Positions 44,139-51,476 of a stretch of 64,000 bases of DNA are shown one piece after another. Positions within the stretch are counted from its first letter, which is position 1. Every line of letters starts with the position of its first letter. Source of the DNA: Hominisplanchenecus faecis. GTDB lineage: Bacteria > Bacillota > Clostridia > Lachnospirales > Lachnospiraceae. The stretch covers positions 22,142 through 86,141 of the forward strand of contig NZ_JAJEQE010000008.1 of NCBI RefSeq assembly GCF_020687205.1. The letters are read 5' to 3'. The translations under genes and the position numbers were made by a program. The notes beneath the pieces were generated by a model, which was not told the DNA's origin, made no database searches, and worked only from the letters and a program-made list of their open reading frames with translations.

Positions 44139-44144
44139 AGGTCA

Positions 44145-44675
44145 TCAGCCTACGGTCGGCTTTTCCAGGAACGTGCAGCTCTTGCCGTCTGCCGCAACCT
44201 TGGCATAGCCCTTGACCGGTTCGGACTTCACGCCGAACGACCCGGAATACTGCAGTGCATCGGTTCCGTCACCGGATGCATCCGGGAGGATGGAGAACTC
44301 ACGTTTTCTTGCCACGAATTCATCCTCTTTGGTCGCTTCGCCCTTGTCGAAGAAGTCCACGACCACGATGTTCCTGGTCTCCCCGGTCAGCTCGTCATCG
44401 TGCACGGATGCGATGTCCATCAGGATCGGGTTGTTCTCGTGCATGTCGAAGTTATAGGACCATGAGGTGCCGTAACCGGTCACGTCGCTGTCGCTGGAAT
44501 CCTTGTCCACGTACTGGCGTTCATAGGTGGTCGGGTTCTTGGACTCTGAAAGTGTCGTGAACTTCTCCATACGGGTAAATTCTGTTGGCTCCGCCCCATC
44601 GCTGGCCGGTACGCCGTAGAAGGACACCCTGCCGGTTCTCTTGACTAATTTCGTTTTATTATTTTTTTCTGCCAT
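44145..44675 (-). CDS. Major tail tube protein
   Basis: A 176-residue protein located between head-tail connectors and the tape-measure region. It has the acidic N-terminal half and strands such as SWSYNFDMHENNPILMDI and RNIVVVDFFDK typical of siphovirus tail tube subunits. It polymerises into the tail tube around the tape measure. Identification rests on gene order and general pattern rather than a single diagnostic motif. Confidence 0.78.
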   Translation of the reverse strand: MAEKNNKTKLVKRTGRVSFYGVPASDGAEPTEFTRMEKFTTLSESKNPTTYERQYVDKDSSDSDVTGYGTSWSYNFDMHENNPILMDIASVHDDELTGETRNIVVVDFFDKGEATKEDEFVARKREFSILPDASGDGTDALQYSGSFGVKSEPVKGYAKVAADGKSCTFLEKPTVG

Positions 44676-44678
44676 AAT

Positions 44679-45110
44679 TTAAGCCTCCTGTTCATAAATT
44701 AAGCGGCACTCGATACGATACGTAGCAAGATTAGCTTCGGCATCGTATAGGTAACCGCTGTTTAAGGTTTCAACTGCTGTTGCATGTTGTTTTTCGTTTG
44801 CCAGTTCCGGAAGTTCCCCATTGTCCGAGGACTCTTCCAGCCACTCCTGAAGCCCCTGGTAGAAGCCGCTGTTCTCGATATTCACCCTGGCGTCCTCGTC
44901 ATAGACTTCCTTGGAACAGATGGCGAACTGGTACTGTTTCTTTTTCCCGCCATCCACATATTTCTGGATCACCGGATCACACGGGAGCGGGTCGATGGAG
45001 TAACTCATCTCCTCGCCCAGGTAATCCACGTTGACCCGGCCGTCATGTAAAAACGGACAGGTCAGGAAAAATGTGCGGATGCTCTCGATGATGCTACTTT
45101 CCGCATGCAA
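44679..45110 (-). CDS. Tail terminator / minor capsid protein
   Basis: A 143-residue protein in the position of the tail terminator. The pattern SIIESIRTFFLTCPFLHDGRVNVDYLG and PCDPVIQKYVDGGKKKQYQFAI occurs in firmicute phage minor capsid (tail-completion) proteins. The start is TTG with GGAGG at suitable spacing, overlapping the end of the previous gene by 17 bases. A role in closing the tail tube is inferred from gene order. Confidence 0.75.
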   Translation of the reverse strand: MHAESSIIESIRTFFLTCPFLHDGRVNVDYLGEEMSYSIDPLPCDPVIQKYVDGGKKKQYQFAICSKEVYDEDARVNIENSGFYQGLQEWLEESSDNGELPELANEKQHATAVETLNSGYLYDAEANLATYRIECRLIYEQEA

Positions 45111-45486
45111 TTTTACCCGCCTCCTTCTGGATGCTGTCCTTGTGCCGGTTCTTCATGCGTTCGAACCATTTGGACTGCTTTTTGTGTTCGTAGTACTGCC
45201 TTCTGGCGTACGGTGTGGACTGCACGATCAGACCGGAACCGGTGACCGTGCCAAGTGTTGCTGCATCCCGCAGTGTGCCACTTCGGAACGGTGTCTCCGG
45301 TTCCATACGGTCTATGCAGGTCTGATCCACATACTTTTGTGCTTCTGCAAGGTTTCCGTTGAGTCTTGCCGCAAGGGAGGCATCCCATTCCATCCTTGCC
45401 GTGAACATCCCGCCGCTGCCATGCCCGCTGTAGCGGACGTCCTGCGGCTGCCGGATCTGGAACGTTTTCCTGGTCTCTGCCATCAT
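45094..45486 (-). CDS. Minor capsid protein (Minor_capsid_2-type), head-tail joining
   Basis: A 130-residue protein starting at tandem ATGs that overlap the stop of the preceding gene (GCATGATG). It contains LAEAQKYVDQTCIDRMEPETPFRSGTL and a conserved YARRQYYEH, both found in the Minor_capsid_2 family of firmicute phages. It probably fits at the head-tail junction, like HK97 gp10. Confidence 0.8.
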   Translation of the reverse strand: MMAETRKTFQIRQPQDVRYSGHGSGGMFTARMEWDASLAARLNGNLAEAQKYVDQTCIDRMEPETPFRSGTLRDAATLGTVTGSGLIVQSTPYARRQYYEHKKQSKWFERMKNRHKDSIQKEAGKIACGK

Positions 45487-45821
45487 GCACCCCCTGTCAC
45501 CTTGATGTGCGGATTGCCGCCATACCGGTTGTAGTTTGCCGCCGACACCTTGAAGTGTTCTGTGCCGGCCAGGTCTTTCGCCGTCTTCATCTGCACGCTG
45601 CACTGCCCTTTTACCAGGTAATCATCCTTTTTGACCAGGACTGTTATATCCGGTATGCGGACCGTATAGGCATCCGCGGTCTTCCTGCCTTCCGTGGTGA
45701 CACTGGACTGTTCTGCCTCATACCACCAAACAGCCGGGATGTATGTACTATCCCATTCATCCAGACGGGTTGCCGGATTGTAATGGCGGTGGTAGAGGGT
45801 TGCGTCAGTGTTGGTCAGCAT
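45483..45821 (-). CDS. Minor capsid / head-tail connector protein
   Basis: A 112-residue protein between the connector and Minor_capsid_2 genes. It has LYHRHYNPATRLDEWDSTYIP and KVTGGA at the end, a pattern known from hypothetical minor capsid proteins of firmicute phages. No specific function beyond head-tail joining can be read. Confidence 0.68.
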   Translation of the reverse strand: MLTNTDATLYHRHYNPATRLDEWDSTYIPAVWWYEAEQSSVTTEGRKTADAYTVRIPDITVLVKKDDYLVKGQCSVQMKTAKDLAGTEHFKVSAANYNRYGGNPHIKVTGGA

Positions 45822-46192
45822 TTCAGGCTCCTGCTGAGCAGACCGGTATTGAGCAGGTAACGCCTGCAGATCCGGTACATCTTCTGCCCGAGCAGTTCTG
45901 TTCGGTCTATCCCATCCGACACTTCCGTCACATAGGTGACAGAGTACCCGTCTGTCGTTTCGGACTTCTTTACCTGCCCGTCATCCCTATAGCACACATC
46001 AAAGACCGCTTCCGTCATTTCACAGGCACAGTCCTTTAAACCAGGCACAGCTTCCGGAACGGTGATCCGGTTCAGTGTGTACTGGTCAATATAGCTTTCT
46101 GCAATGCGTCTGCATTTTTTGAAATCCGCTTCTTTTTCGATACTGCCTTCGTATTCATCCCGGTAATATCCAAACTCTGTGTAGTGTGCCAT
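45815..46192 (-). CDS. Head-tail connector protein (Gp6-like)
   Basis: A 125-residue mostly helical protein directly downstream of the capsid gene, the place of the adaptor/connector in siphoviruses. It contains ADFKKCRRIAESYIDQYTLNRI and MTEAVFDVCY. Related to the Gp6-type connectors by helical pattern and position only. It starts 23 bases after the capsid stop. Confidence 0.7.
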   Translation of the reverse strand: MAHYTEFGYYRDEYEGSIEKEADFKKCRRIAESYIDQYTLNRITVPEAVPGLKDCACEMTEAVFDVCYRDDGQVKKSETTDGYSVTYVTEVSDGIDRTELLGQKMYRICRRYLLNTGLLSRSLKC

Positions 46193-46215
46193 GCTTCACC
46201 ACCTCTGTGTTCTTT

Positions 46216-47187
46216 TCATTCTGCTGGTGCAAGGACTGCAAACGGACAACGTTTTGCCTTGTCTTTCTGCTGAGAATTGACCGGGTTCGGGATCTCCCAG
46301 CCCAGACGCATAACTGCACGCAGTGCCACCATGTCGTTCTGCATCAGGTTATAAGCGATCGTGCCGTCTGTGTTCTGGACAACACCCTCGGTGAAGAGTT
46401 TAAATGTAATGTCCTGACGCATCGCATAAACCAGCTGCGAGAAATCGCCTGTGATGATCTGTGCTTTCGTTTTATCGAAAGTTCCGTTGTTCGGGAAATA
46501 CATACCGGAACCGTCCAGCGTGTAATTTGTGCCGGACTGCATATCGGTTTTGAAAATCGGCTGCCCTGTCGTATCTTTCAGACCTCTGAGTTTCGCCCTT
46601 ACGGAAATATCTGCAACGTGTCCATTCACAAAATAGCCGGACTGCTCTACCTTTGCAATGACACCATCCTCACCCATGATATCCGCATACAGGTCAGCCG
46701 TTGTTTTTACAACGCTTCCGGCTTTCGTTGCGGTTGCTACCAAGTCATCCCTCCAGGATGCCGGTTTTTCAACTCCAAAAAGTACTGCACCGTCAATCAC
46801 CTTTCCAAAAGCTTCCTGTACCCTCGGTCTTACCTCGCCCCAGATATCGTAGTCTGCGTCTTCCAGAACTGCTTCCGGGATCGGTACGATGACTGCAATC
46901 TCTTCCGCAGTGATGTATTTCTTATCCCATGACATCTTTGTGGTCTTTTTCTGTCCGTTGTCCCCATTCACAAAATATGCCATCGGGAGCATGTCCAGTA
47001 CCGGCATGCGGTACTTGTTGGAACTCATGTTTGGCAGTCTTCTGCCCATTCTCAGTACTGCCGATTCTGATACAACCCCCTGGATGATCTCCCTTGCATA
47101 CTGCTCCGGGATCAGGGATTCTGCACCGCTGCGGTCGATCAGGTTTGCATCCAGATCAAACAGTCTTAAATCCATTCTTTTTTTCAT
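46216..47187 (-). CDS. Major capsid protein (HK97 fold)
   Basis: A 323-residue capsid subunit with sequence features of phage_capsid proteins: AVIVPIPEAVLEDADYDIWGEV (spine/P-domain) and the C-terminal region DITFKLFTEGVVQNTDGTIAYNLMQNDMVALRAVMRLGW. The N-terminus reads MKKRMDLRLFDLDAN. The MDLRLF motif resembles the N-terminal extension of clostridial ribosomal protein L27 (MNLQLFA), which is removed by Prp protease, and nearly repeats in the scaffold protein. A Prp-like gene lies 0.7 kb upstream. The start overlaps the scaffold stop (ATGA). Confidence 0.93.
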   Translation of the reverse strand: MKKRMDLRLFDLDANLIDRSGAESLIPEQYAREIIQGVVSESAVLRMGRRLPNMSSNKYRMPVLDMLPMAYFVNGDNGQKKTTKMSWDKKYITAEEIAVIVPIPEAVLEDADYDIWGEVRPRVQEAFGKVIDGAVLFGVEKPASWRDDLVATATKAGSVVKTTADLYADIMGEDGVIAKVEQSGYFVNGHVADISVRAKLRGLKDTTGQPIFKTDMQSGTNYTLDGSGMYFPNNGTFDKTKAQIITGDFSQLVYAMRQDITFKLFTEGVVQNTDGTIAYNLMQNDMVALRAVMRLGWEIPNPVNSQQKDKAKRCPFAVLAPAE

Positions 47188-47786
47188 CTTCTTGCCGCCT
47201 TTCTAATTAAGGAATTAACAAAATCATTGGTATTGTTTCCGGCTGTGCCTCCGGATCCTGCCGCCCCATTCTGTTTTGTTTGTGTGTTCACACGATAACC
47301 GCCACCTGCATAATGTGGGTTATCTTTCAGGAACGCTTTTAAAGCTGTTTTGAAATCGGTCTTGTCATCCACTTTCTTCGATACCTCAAACAACACAAAA
47401 TCTGTGTACTTTGCATCTACACCGTTTTCTTTCAGGATGTCTTTCTGTTTGTACGATTCCAGCTCTTTTTTTGCGTCATCGCGTTCTTTTTCGATGGCAG
47501 CCACATCCGGCTTGTTCGCCTGTCTCTTTGCTTTGAAATCACTGATTGCTGTTGTGATTTCTTCCTCCGTCATGCCCTGGCTTCTGAAATAATTGGCAAG
47601 TGCCGCACGTTCCGCTTTGCCTGCCCTTGCGTTTGCGATCTCTTCCGCCTGTTCATAACTGTATGTTGCCCCGGCATTTCCCGTATGGCTGCCGTCTCCA
47701 TTCCCGGCACCATTGCCCTGTCCAGCAGAGCCGGCTCCTCCTGCATTGCCGTCCTCAAAGAGCCTTAAATTCATTTTTCTATACAT
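47184..47786 (-). CDS. Capsid scaffold protein
   Basis: A 200-residue DUF4355-like scaffold. A Gly-rich low-complexity stretch follows the N-terminus MYRKMNLRLFEDG. A charged helical core (AAIEKERDDAKKELESYKQKDILKENG) comes next and a basic C-terminus (NSLIRKAARR) would contact the capsid. The MNLRLF motif parallels the capsid N-terminus and the L27 cleavage site for Prp. Overlap with the capsid gene by four bases. Confidence 0.85.
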   Translation of the reverse strand: MYRKMNLRLFEDGNAGGAGSAGQGNGAGNGDGSHTGNAGATYSYEQAEEIANARAGKAERAALANYFRSQGMTEEEITTAISDFKAKRQANKPDVAAIEKERDDAKKELESYKQKDILKENGVDAKYTDFVLFEVSKKVDDKTDFKTALKAFLKDNPHYAGGGYRVNTQTKQNGAAGSGGTAGNNTNDFVNSLIRKAARR

Positions 47787-47844
47787 TGTATCTTCCTCCT
47801 TCGAGATTTTCCCAAGCTTTTAACGCCTTCATGTTTTGGGCATA

Positions 47845-47868
47845 AGAAAAGCACCCTCATAAGGTGCC
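47845..47868 (-). terminator. Terminator between the Prp-like gene and the scaffold gene
   Basis: GCACC/GGTGC stem with a seven-base loop followed by TTTTCTT on the minus strand. It is modest and may only partly stop transcription into the capsid genes. Confidence 0.55.
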
Positions 47869-47870
47869 AG

Positions 47871-48158
47871 TTAGTGAAACTGTATGCAGTTGTATTCCCG
47901 GTTGATCTCCGTGATCCCAAGGAACCACGAGTCCATCAACAGTTTTCCCTGCTCTGACAGGCGATCCCAGCGGATGTCTGCATCTCCGCTGCTTAATTCC
48001 GCCCGTATCTTGTCCTGTGTCAGATCATGCAGTGAATTGACCAGGTTGCAGGTCAGTGCGGATACTGCCGCACACGCACGGTCAGCACCGCTCTCGGAAC
48101 GTGTCCCGGCATGGCCGACCATCCGGATGCTGTGCTCCGTCATTTTAATGCTTATCAT
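47871..48158 (-). CDS. prp: Prp-like cysteine protease, phage-encoded
   Basis: A 95-residue protein of the ribosomal-processing cysteine protease family (YsxB/Prp). The catalytic pair is His16 in VGHAG and Cys29 in ACAAVSAL, with the same spacing as in cellular Prp. Bacterial Prp removes the N-terminal extension of ribosomal protein L27. In staphylococcal phage 80-alpha, host Prp also trims phage head proteins. Here a phage copy sits immediately before scaffold and capsid genes, whose N-termini carry a matching LRLF motif. The likely role is maturation of these head proteins. Confidence 0.85.
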   Translation of the reverse strand: MISIKMTEHSIRMVGHAGTRSESGADRACAAVSALTCNLVNSLHDLTQDKIRAELSSGDADIRWDRLSEQGKLLMDSWFLGITEINREYNCIQFH

Positions 48159-48165
48159 GGTTTTA

Positions 48166-48375
48166 TCACCACCTTTCTACGGATAACCGTCTGCCGTTGA
48201 ACTGTACCGTGTCGCCAATTTGTGCCACTTCATCGCCAATCCTCACCCCCTTCAGCTCTGCGTGTCCGTCAATGTCCCGGTATAAAAATTTGATCGTCCT
48301 GTAATTGATCCGGCTCGCCAGCCAGTTCGGTGCAAGCCTGTCTGCGTCTTTTGTGACTGTGTAATGTTCAGTCAT
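48166..48375 (-). CDS. Small phage protein of unknown function
   Basis: A 69-residue basic protein (MTEHYTVTKDADRLAPNWLAS ending RRLSVERW) whose start overlaps the upstream DUF4406 stop by eight bases. A GGAAG box lies about nine bases upstream. A longer frame exists, but its first part lies entirely within the DUF4406 gene. The sequence predicts a small beta-barrel-like fold (GDEVAQIGDTVQFNG). No family was recognised. Confidence 0.6.
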   Translation of the reverse strand: MTEHYTVTKDADRLAPNWLASRINYRTIKFLYRDIDGHAELKGVRIGDEVAQIGDTVQFNGRRLSVERW

Positions 48376-48682
48376 TGGAATAATCTTCCACGACTGTTTC
48401 AATGCCATATTCCAGTGCACAAGTGTGTTCGATACGGCATCCTCTTGCTCCTTCCCAGTCTTTTGTGAAATACGCAATATCAGCACCCGCCAGAAGTTCC
48501 AGGGATTTTCCCAGGAACCAGAGCGGTTTTGCGTCTGCCGGTGCACTCTGGAAGAAGCTGTCAATGACCTCTACCGGTTCATTTAACTGTCTTTCCGCAC
48601 ACTGGATTGCTCTTTTCCTCTCTCTCAAAATCTCCTCGTCTGATTTGCCTTTCATTGGCTGGCTGATAAATAATTTTTTCAT
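48368..48682 (-). CDS. DUF4406 domain protein (nucleoside deoxyribosyltransferase-like)
   Basis: A 104-residue protein beginning KLFISQPMKGKSDEEI, the start typical of DUF4406, a group related to nucleoside 2-deoxyribosyltransferases. It continues ADIAYFTKDWEGARGCRIEHTCALEYGI, with the family's GC..E pattern. Common in firmicute phages, and function is not established. It may modify nucleotides during infection. Confidence 0.78.
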   Translation of the reverse strand: MKKLFISQPMKGKSDEEILRERKRAIQCAERQLNEPVEVIDSFFQSAPADAKPLWFLGKSLELLAGADIAYFTKDWEGARGCRIEHTCALEYGIETVVEDYSND

Positions 48683-48700
48683 GTTCTTATCCTCGCTTTC

Positions 48701-49519
48701 TTAATCTAATATTGATTTATTTAATGCTTCCACCAGTTCCCTCTCACGTTCTGAAAGTTCATAACAGATGGCATCCTCTGCCTGCTTTCTGGCATTTTCT
48801 GCTGCCTGCTTTTCTGCATTCTGCTTTCTGGCTGCCGCCTGATCTGACAGCAGAAGCCCTGACCCGTAAATCTCTTTTTTCATGGCTCTTTGGGCATCCA
48901 GTCTTCGCACACGCTGGCATTCTTCACGCCTTACCCTGAAATGTACGCCGTAGCGTGCCATTTTCTGCATCATGGCAGCGGTGACGATATGATCCGGGTA
49001 ATCATACTTTGACAATTTCCGTGCCTTTTCCTGCTTCAGCTTTTCCGTTGTATCATTTACCAGCCTGGTCAGCTCCGGTGATGTCTCCGCTACCGTTTCC
49101 GGTTCGAAGCTGGTGACGAACGATGTCTTCACCGTTGCTCCGTTTTCGTACACGATCGTGCAGTCGCACATAATATGGTTCATCCTGTTCCAGATGGTCT
49201 TACCGGTTAACGCCGTGAGTGACGGGGCAAACAAAAAGAACGGGATGCCCCGTTCCAGATAAAATTCACATATATTTTTCAGGATGGAAAAAGGCGGGTT
49301 GTCCACCACCACACATACCGGCGGGTACTCGTCTTTTTCGTAATCGCCGCCCGGCCAGAATGGGCGGATCACGTTCCCAGGATCGATATTGTAACGTTTG
49401 CAAACCCAGTCCTTTATGACTTCGTATATTTCCGGCGGCGTATAGCAGTCGTCTGTCGTTTTCTTCGGTTTGAATTTTTCGACAAATTCCTCGTAAGTTT
49501 TGCTTTTTATGTTTCTCAC
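48701..49519 (-). CDS. Adenine-methyltransferase-like phage protein
   Basis: A 272-residue protein. DNPPFS (73-78) is the catalytic motif IV of N6-adenine methyltransferases. A possible SAM-binding motif is RPFWPGGDY (52-60), which departs from the usual DPFxGxG. The N-terminal CYTPPEIYEVI matches the region before that motif in Dam-like enzymes. The C-terminal third (about 165-272) is charged and helical with no clear counterpart. It may protect phage DNA from restriction or have lost activity. First gene after a terminator inside the late operon. Confidence 0.65.
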   Translation of the reverse strand: MRNIKSKTYEEFVEKFKPKKTTDDCYTPPEIYEVIKDWVCKRYNIDPGNVIRPFWPGGDYEKDEYPPVCVVVDNPPFSILKNICEFYLERGIPFFLFAPSLTALTGKTIWNRMNHIMCDCTIVYENGATVKTSFVTSFEPETVAETSPELTRLVNDTTEKLKQEKARKLSKYDYPDHIVTAAMMQKMARYGVHFRVRREECQRVRRLDAQRAMKKEIYGSGLLLSDQAAARKQNAEKQAAENARKQAEDAICYELSERERELVEALNKSILD

Positions 49520-49535
49520 CTCCTTAAAAATGGGT

Positions 49536-49567
49536 ACAAAAATACCACCAGTCGAAAGACCAGTGGT
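49536..49567 (-). terminator. Terminator inside the late operon
   Basis: ACCACTGGTC pairs with GACTGGTGGT (two wobble pairs) around a TTTC loop, followed by ATTTTTGT on the minus strand. It separates portal/minor head genes from the accessory cassette. Confidence 0.7.
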
Positions 49568-49582
49568 AAATACTTATTTTTC

Positions 49583-49750
49583 TTAGTTGTCAATAACTTT
49601 CACTATATCATCAATAGTTGCATCAATAGTATCCCAATCTGTAGGCGAATCACCCACATCTACCAGAAAATGCGTATCGTCTAATATCTCCACAACTGCT
49701 GCTTTTCGTCCATCTTTTAGAAGAATTGTGTCATATTCCTTTATGAGCAT
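49583..49750 (-). CDS. Small acidic protein, candidate immunity partner (DUF4926-like)
   Basis: A 55-residue frame too short for default gene lists. It starts ATG one base after the stop region of the minor head gene, preceded by the AAGGAGG of that gene's last codons. Residues read MLIKEYDTILLKDGRKAAVVEILDDTHFL and end DDIVKVIDN, strongly acidic with a small SH3-like beta pattern that resembles DUF4926 proteins. Such proteins are often encoded next to DUF6883-type toxins. Because the neighbour ends in a DUF6883-like domain, an immunity role is suggested. The family assignment is from memory of the pattern. Confidence 0.6.
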   Translation of the reverse strand: MLIKEYDTILLKDGRKAAVVEILDDTHFLVDVGDSPTDWDTIDATIDDIVKVIDN

Positions 49751-51472
49751 TTACTTCGCCTCCTTAATGTACGCACTAGTCAACTTTGTTGTGCCATCTT
49801 CCGTCCTGAGCCATGCTACAACTACATTTGCTGGTGTTTCTTTTTTACCATAAAGAATCATCTTCTGGACATATCTGTCGCCGTATCCATTATTATCAAC
49901 ATACTGAGCCGGATATTTCACAGCTCCCTGTTTTAACGCTTTTTGAAGTTCCTGCCAATTTCCCATTTCATAGCCCAAGCGATCTGTAAAGGCTCTTCCC
50001 TTTGGATACCCTTTTTGACTGTTTTCATCAAAAAGATATTTCGTAAACTTAGGCTCTGGTAAAATAGCCGTTTCTGCATTCGGTAGTTTAAGCTCTGGAT
50101 GTTCCAGAAGCTCCTTTTGTCTTTGATAATCCATTTCGACGAACTTCCATTTTTCAGGGTCATTATACTTCATCTGCCTGAAATCCGCAAGACTTCCAGC
50201 ATCTTCTTTCAGCACTTCCTTGTACCGTTCGTACTGGTTCGAATCAATCTTAGCATTCCGCATCATCTCCGGTGTATAGCGTGCGTTCTGCTGTTTCGTG
50301 TTGGTCGCTACCTTGCCCAGTCCGTCCTGATAGATTCGTTCACGCTGTTCCAGAAGTCCCATCTTCTTGCTGAACTGCTTATACTCGTTCAGCTGTCCCT
50401 GGTACTTTGCTTTTTCCAGCATGATGTCGTCCTTGTCGGCTCCTGCTTCCTGCAGCAGCCGTATCTTCTGACGCTGGGCACGCATGGCGGTCTCCATCTT
50501 CCTCTGCTGCTGGGTCTGTTCGTAGGCATTGAGCTGCTTACCGTTCCATTCTTTTGTCTGGGCTTCCCTTTTGTTCTGCTCTTCCAGCCAGTCATCCGGA
50601 TAGAGTCTTTCAGAAACGCCAGGAATGAATGGGTGGAACGTATGCCGGCAGTTGGCACCACACAATCCTGTGACGGTTCCGTATCCGCAGACCGTCCGCA
50701 GTTCTTCCTTGCTGAACACCTTGCCCTGCCATGTCTGGTGATCCGGCCTCGCACATGGATGCCAAGACACCTCAAACTGGTCTGTGCCGAGTTTTTCAGC
50801 GTTGTGCTCACTGATCTGTGCCGTAATCTGGTTCACGCCTGTAAGGACGGCTCTGCGTGCTGCTACGTCTGCCCGGTTAGTATGGCCGGAAGCGTAATCC
50901 ACCACCCTCAGCCCGCTGTTCGTCATCTGGGTGACGACTTTCCGGATCGCCGAGTTGTAGTCTGTGCCGCCCGTCACAACGTCCTGGATGGCCGTGTCCA
51001 CGTATTTCTGGTAGTACTCGGCAAATGGTGTGAACACCCGCTTCCCTGCCATCAAGACTGAAAATCCGTAGCTCTGTGCCATATTAACGAGCGTGTCTTT
51101 TGTCTGCTTCCTGGCTGCCTCTGTGATCTGTCGCAGCCACTTGTTGTCCTCCGGCGTCAGGAAATCATCATTGACCTGTTCATAGATCTCCCGGTTACGG
51201 ACATATTCCCATTCCGCTACCTTGTCATACATCTCGAACATTTCCGGCCAGGTTGCCCCCAGTGCCTCCTTGATGATCCGCTCCACCTCTTCCCGGGACT
51301 TGCCCATCTCGATCAGGCGGTTGATCTGGTAGTCTGCCGTTGATGTGATCTCACCGGCCTTTTTTATCCTGCGGATGACATCCTCCATGATACGCCGCTC
51401 TGCTTCCCTCCAGATCTTCTCAGCCTGCAACCCCATCCGCTGCACATCCGGTGCTGTCCTCTCCCCTGCCAT
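49751..51472 (-). CDS. Phage minor head protein with C-terminal DUF6883-like toxin domain
   Basis: A 573-residue protein. Residues 1 to about 300 are a phage minor capsid protein 2 / SPP1 Gp7-like head protein with VSWHPCARPDHQTWQGK and CGANCRHTFHPFIPG. A helical linker follows (about 300-460). Residues 463-573 form a separate domain: LPNAETAILPEPKFTKYLF, GRAFTDRLGYEMGNWQELQKAL, and the end WLRTEDGTTKLTSAY. This matches the general pattern of DUF6883, a domain found in bacterial toxins. Toxin-like tails on Gp7-type head proteins are known. A short acidic gene overlaps its end. Catalytic residues are not established. Confidence 0.82.
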   Translation of the reverse strand: MAGERTAPDVQRMGLQAEKIWREAERRIMEDVIRRIKKAGEITSTADYQINRLIEMGKSREEVERIIKEALGATWPEMFEMYDKVAEWEYVRNREIYEQVNDDFLTPEDNKWLRQITEAARKQTKDTLVNMAQSYGFSVLMAGKRVFTPFAEYYQKYVDTAIQDVVTGGTDYNSAIRKVVTQMTNSGLRVVDYASGHTNRADVAARRAVLTGVNQITAQISEHNAEKLGTDQFEVSWHPCARPDHQTWQGKVFSKEELRTVCGYGTVTGLCGANCRHTFHPFIPGVSERLYPDDWLEEQNKREAQTKEWNGKQLNAYEQTQQQRKMETAMRAQRQKIRLLQEAGADKDDIMLEKAKYQGQLNEYKQFSKKMGLLEQRERIYQDGLGKVATNTKQQNARYTPEMMRNAKIDSNQYERYKEVLKEDAGSLADFRQMKYNDPEKWKFVEMDYQRQKELLEHPELKLPNAETAILPEPKFTKYLFDENSQKGYPKGRAFTDRLGYEMGNWQELQKALKQGAVKYPAQYVDNNGYGDRYVQKMILYGKKETPANVVVAWLRTEDGTTKLTSAYIKEAK

Positions 51473-51476
51473 GGCA

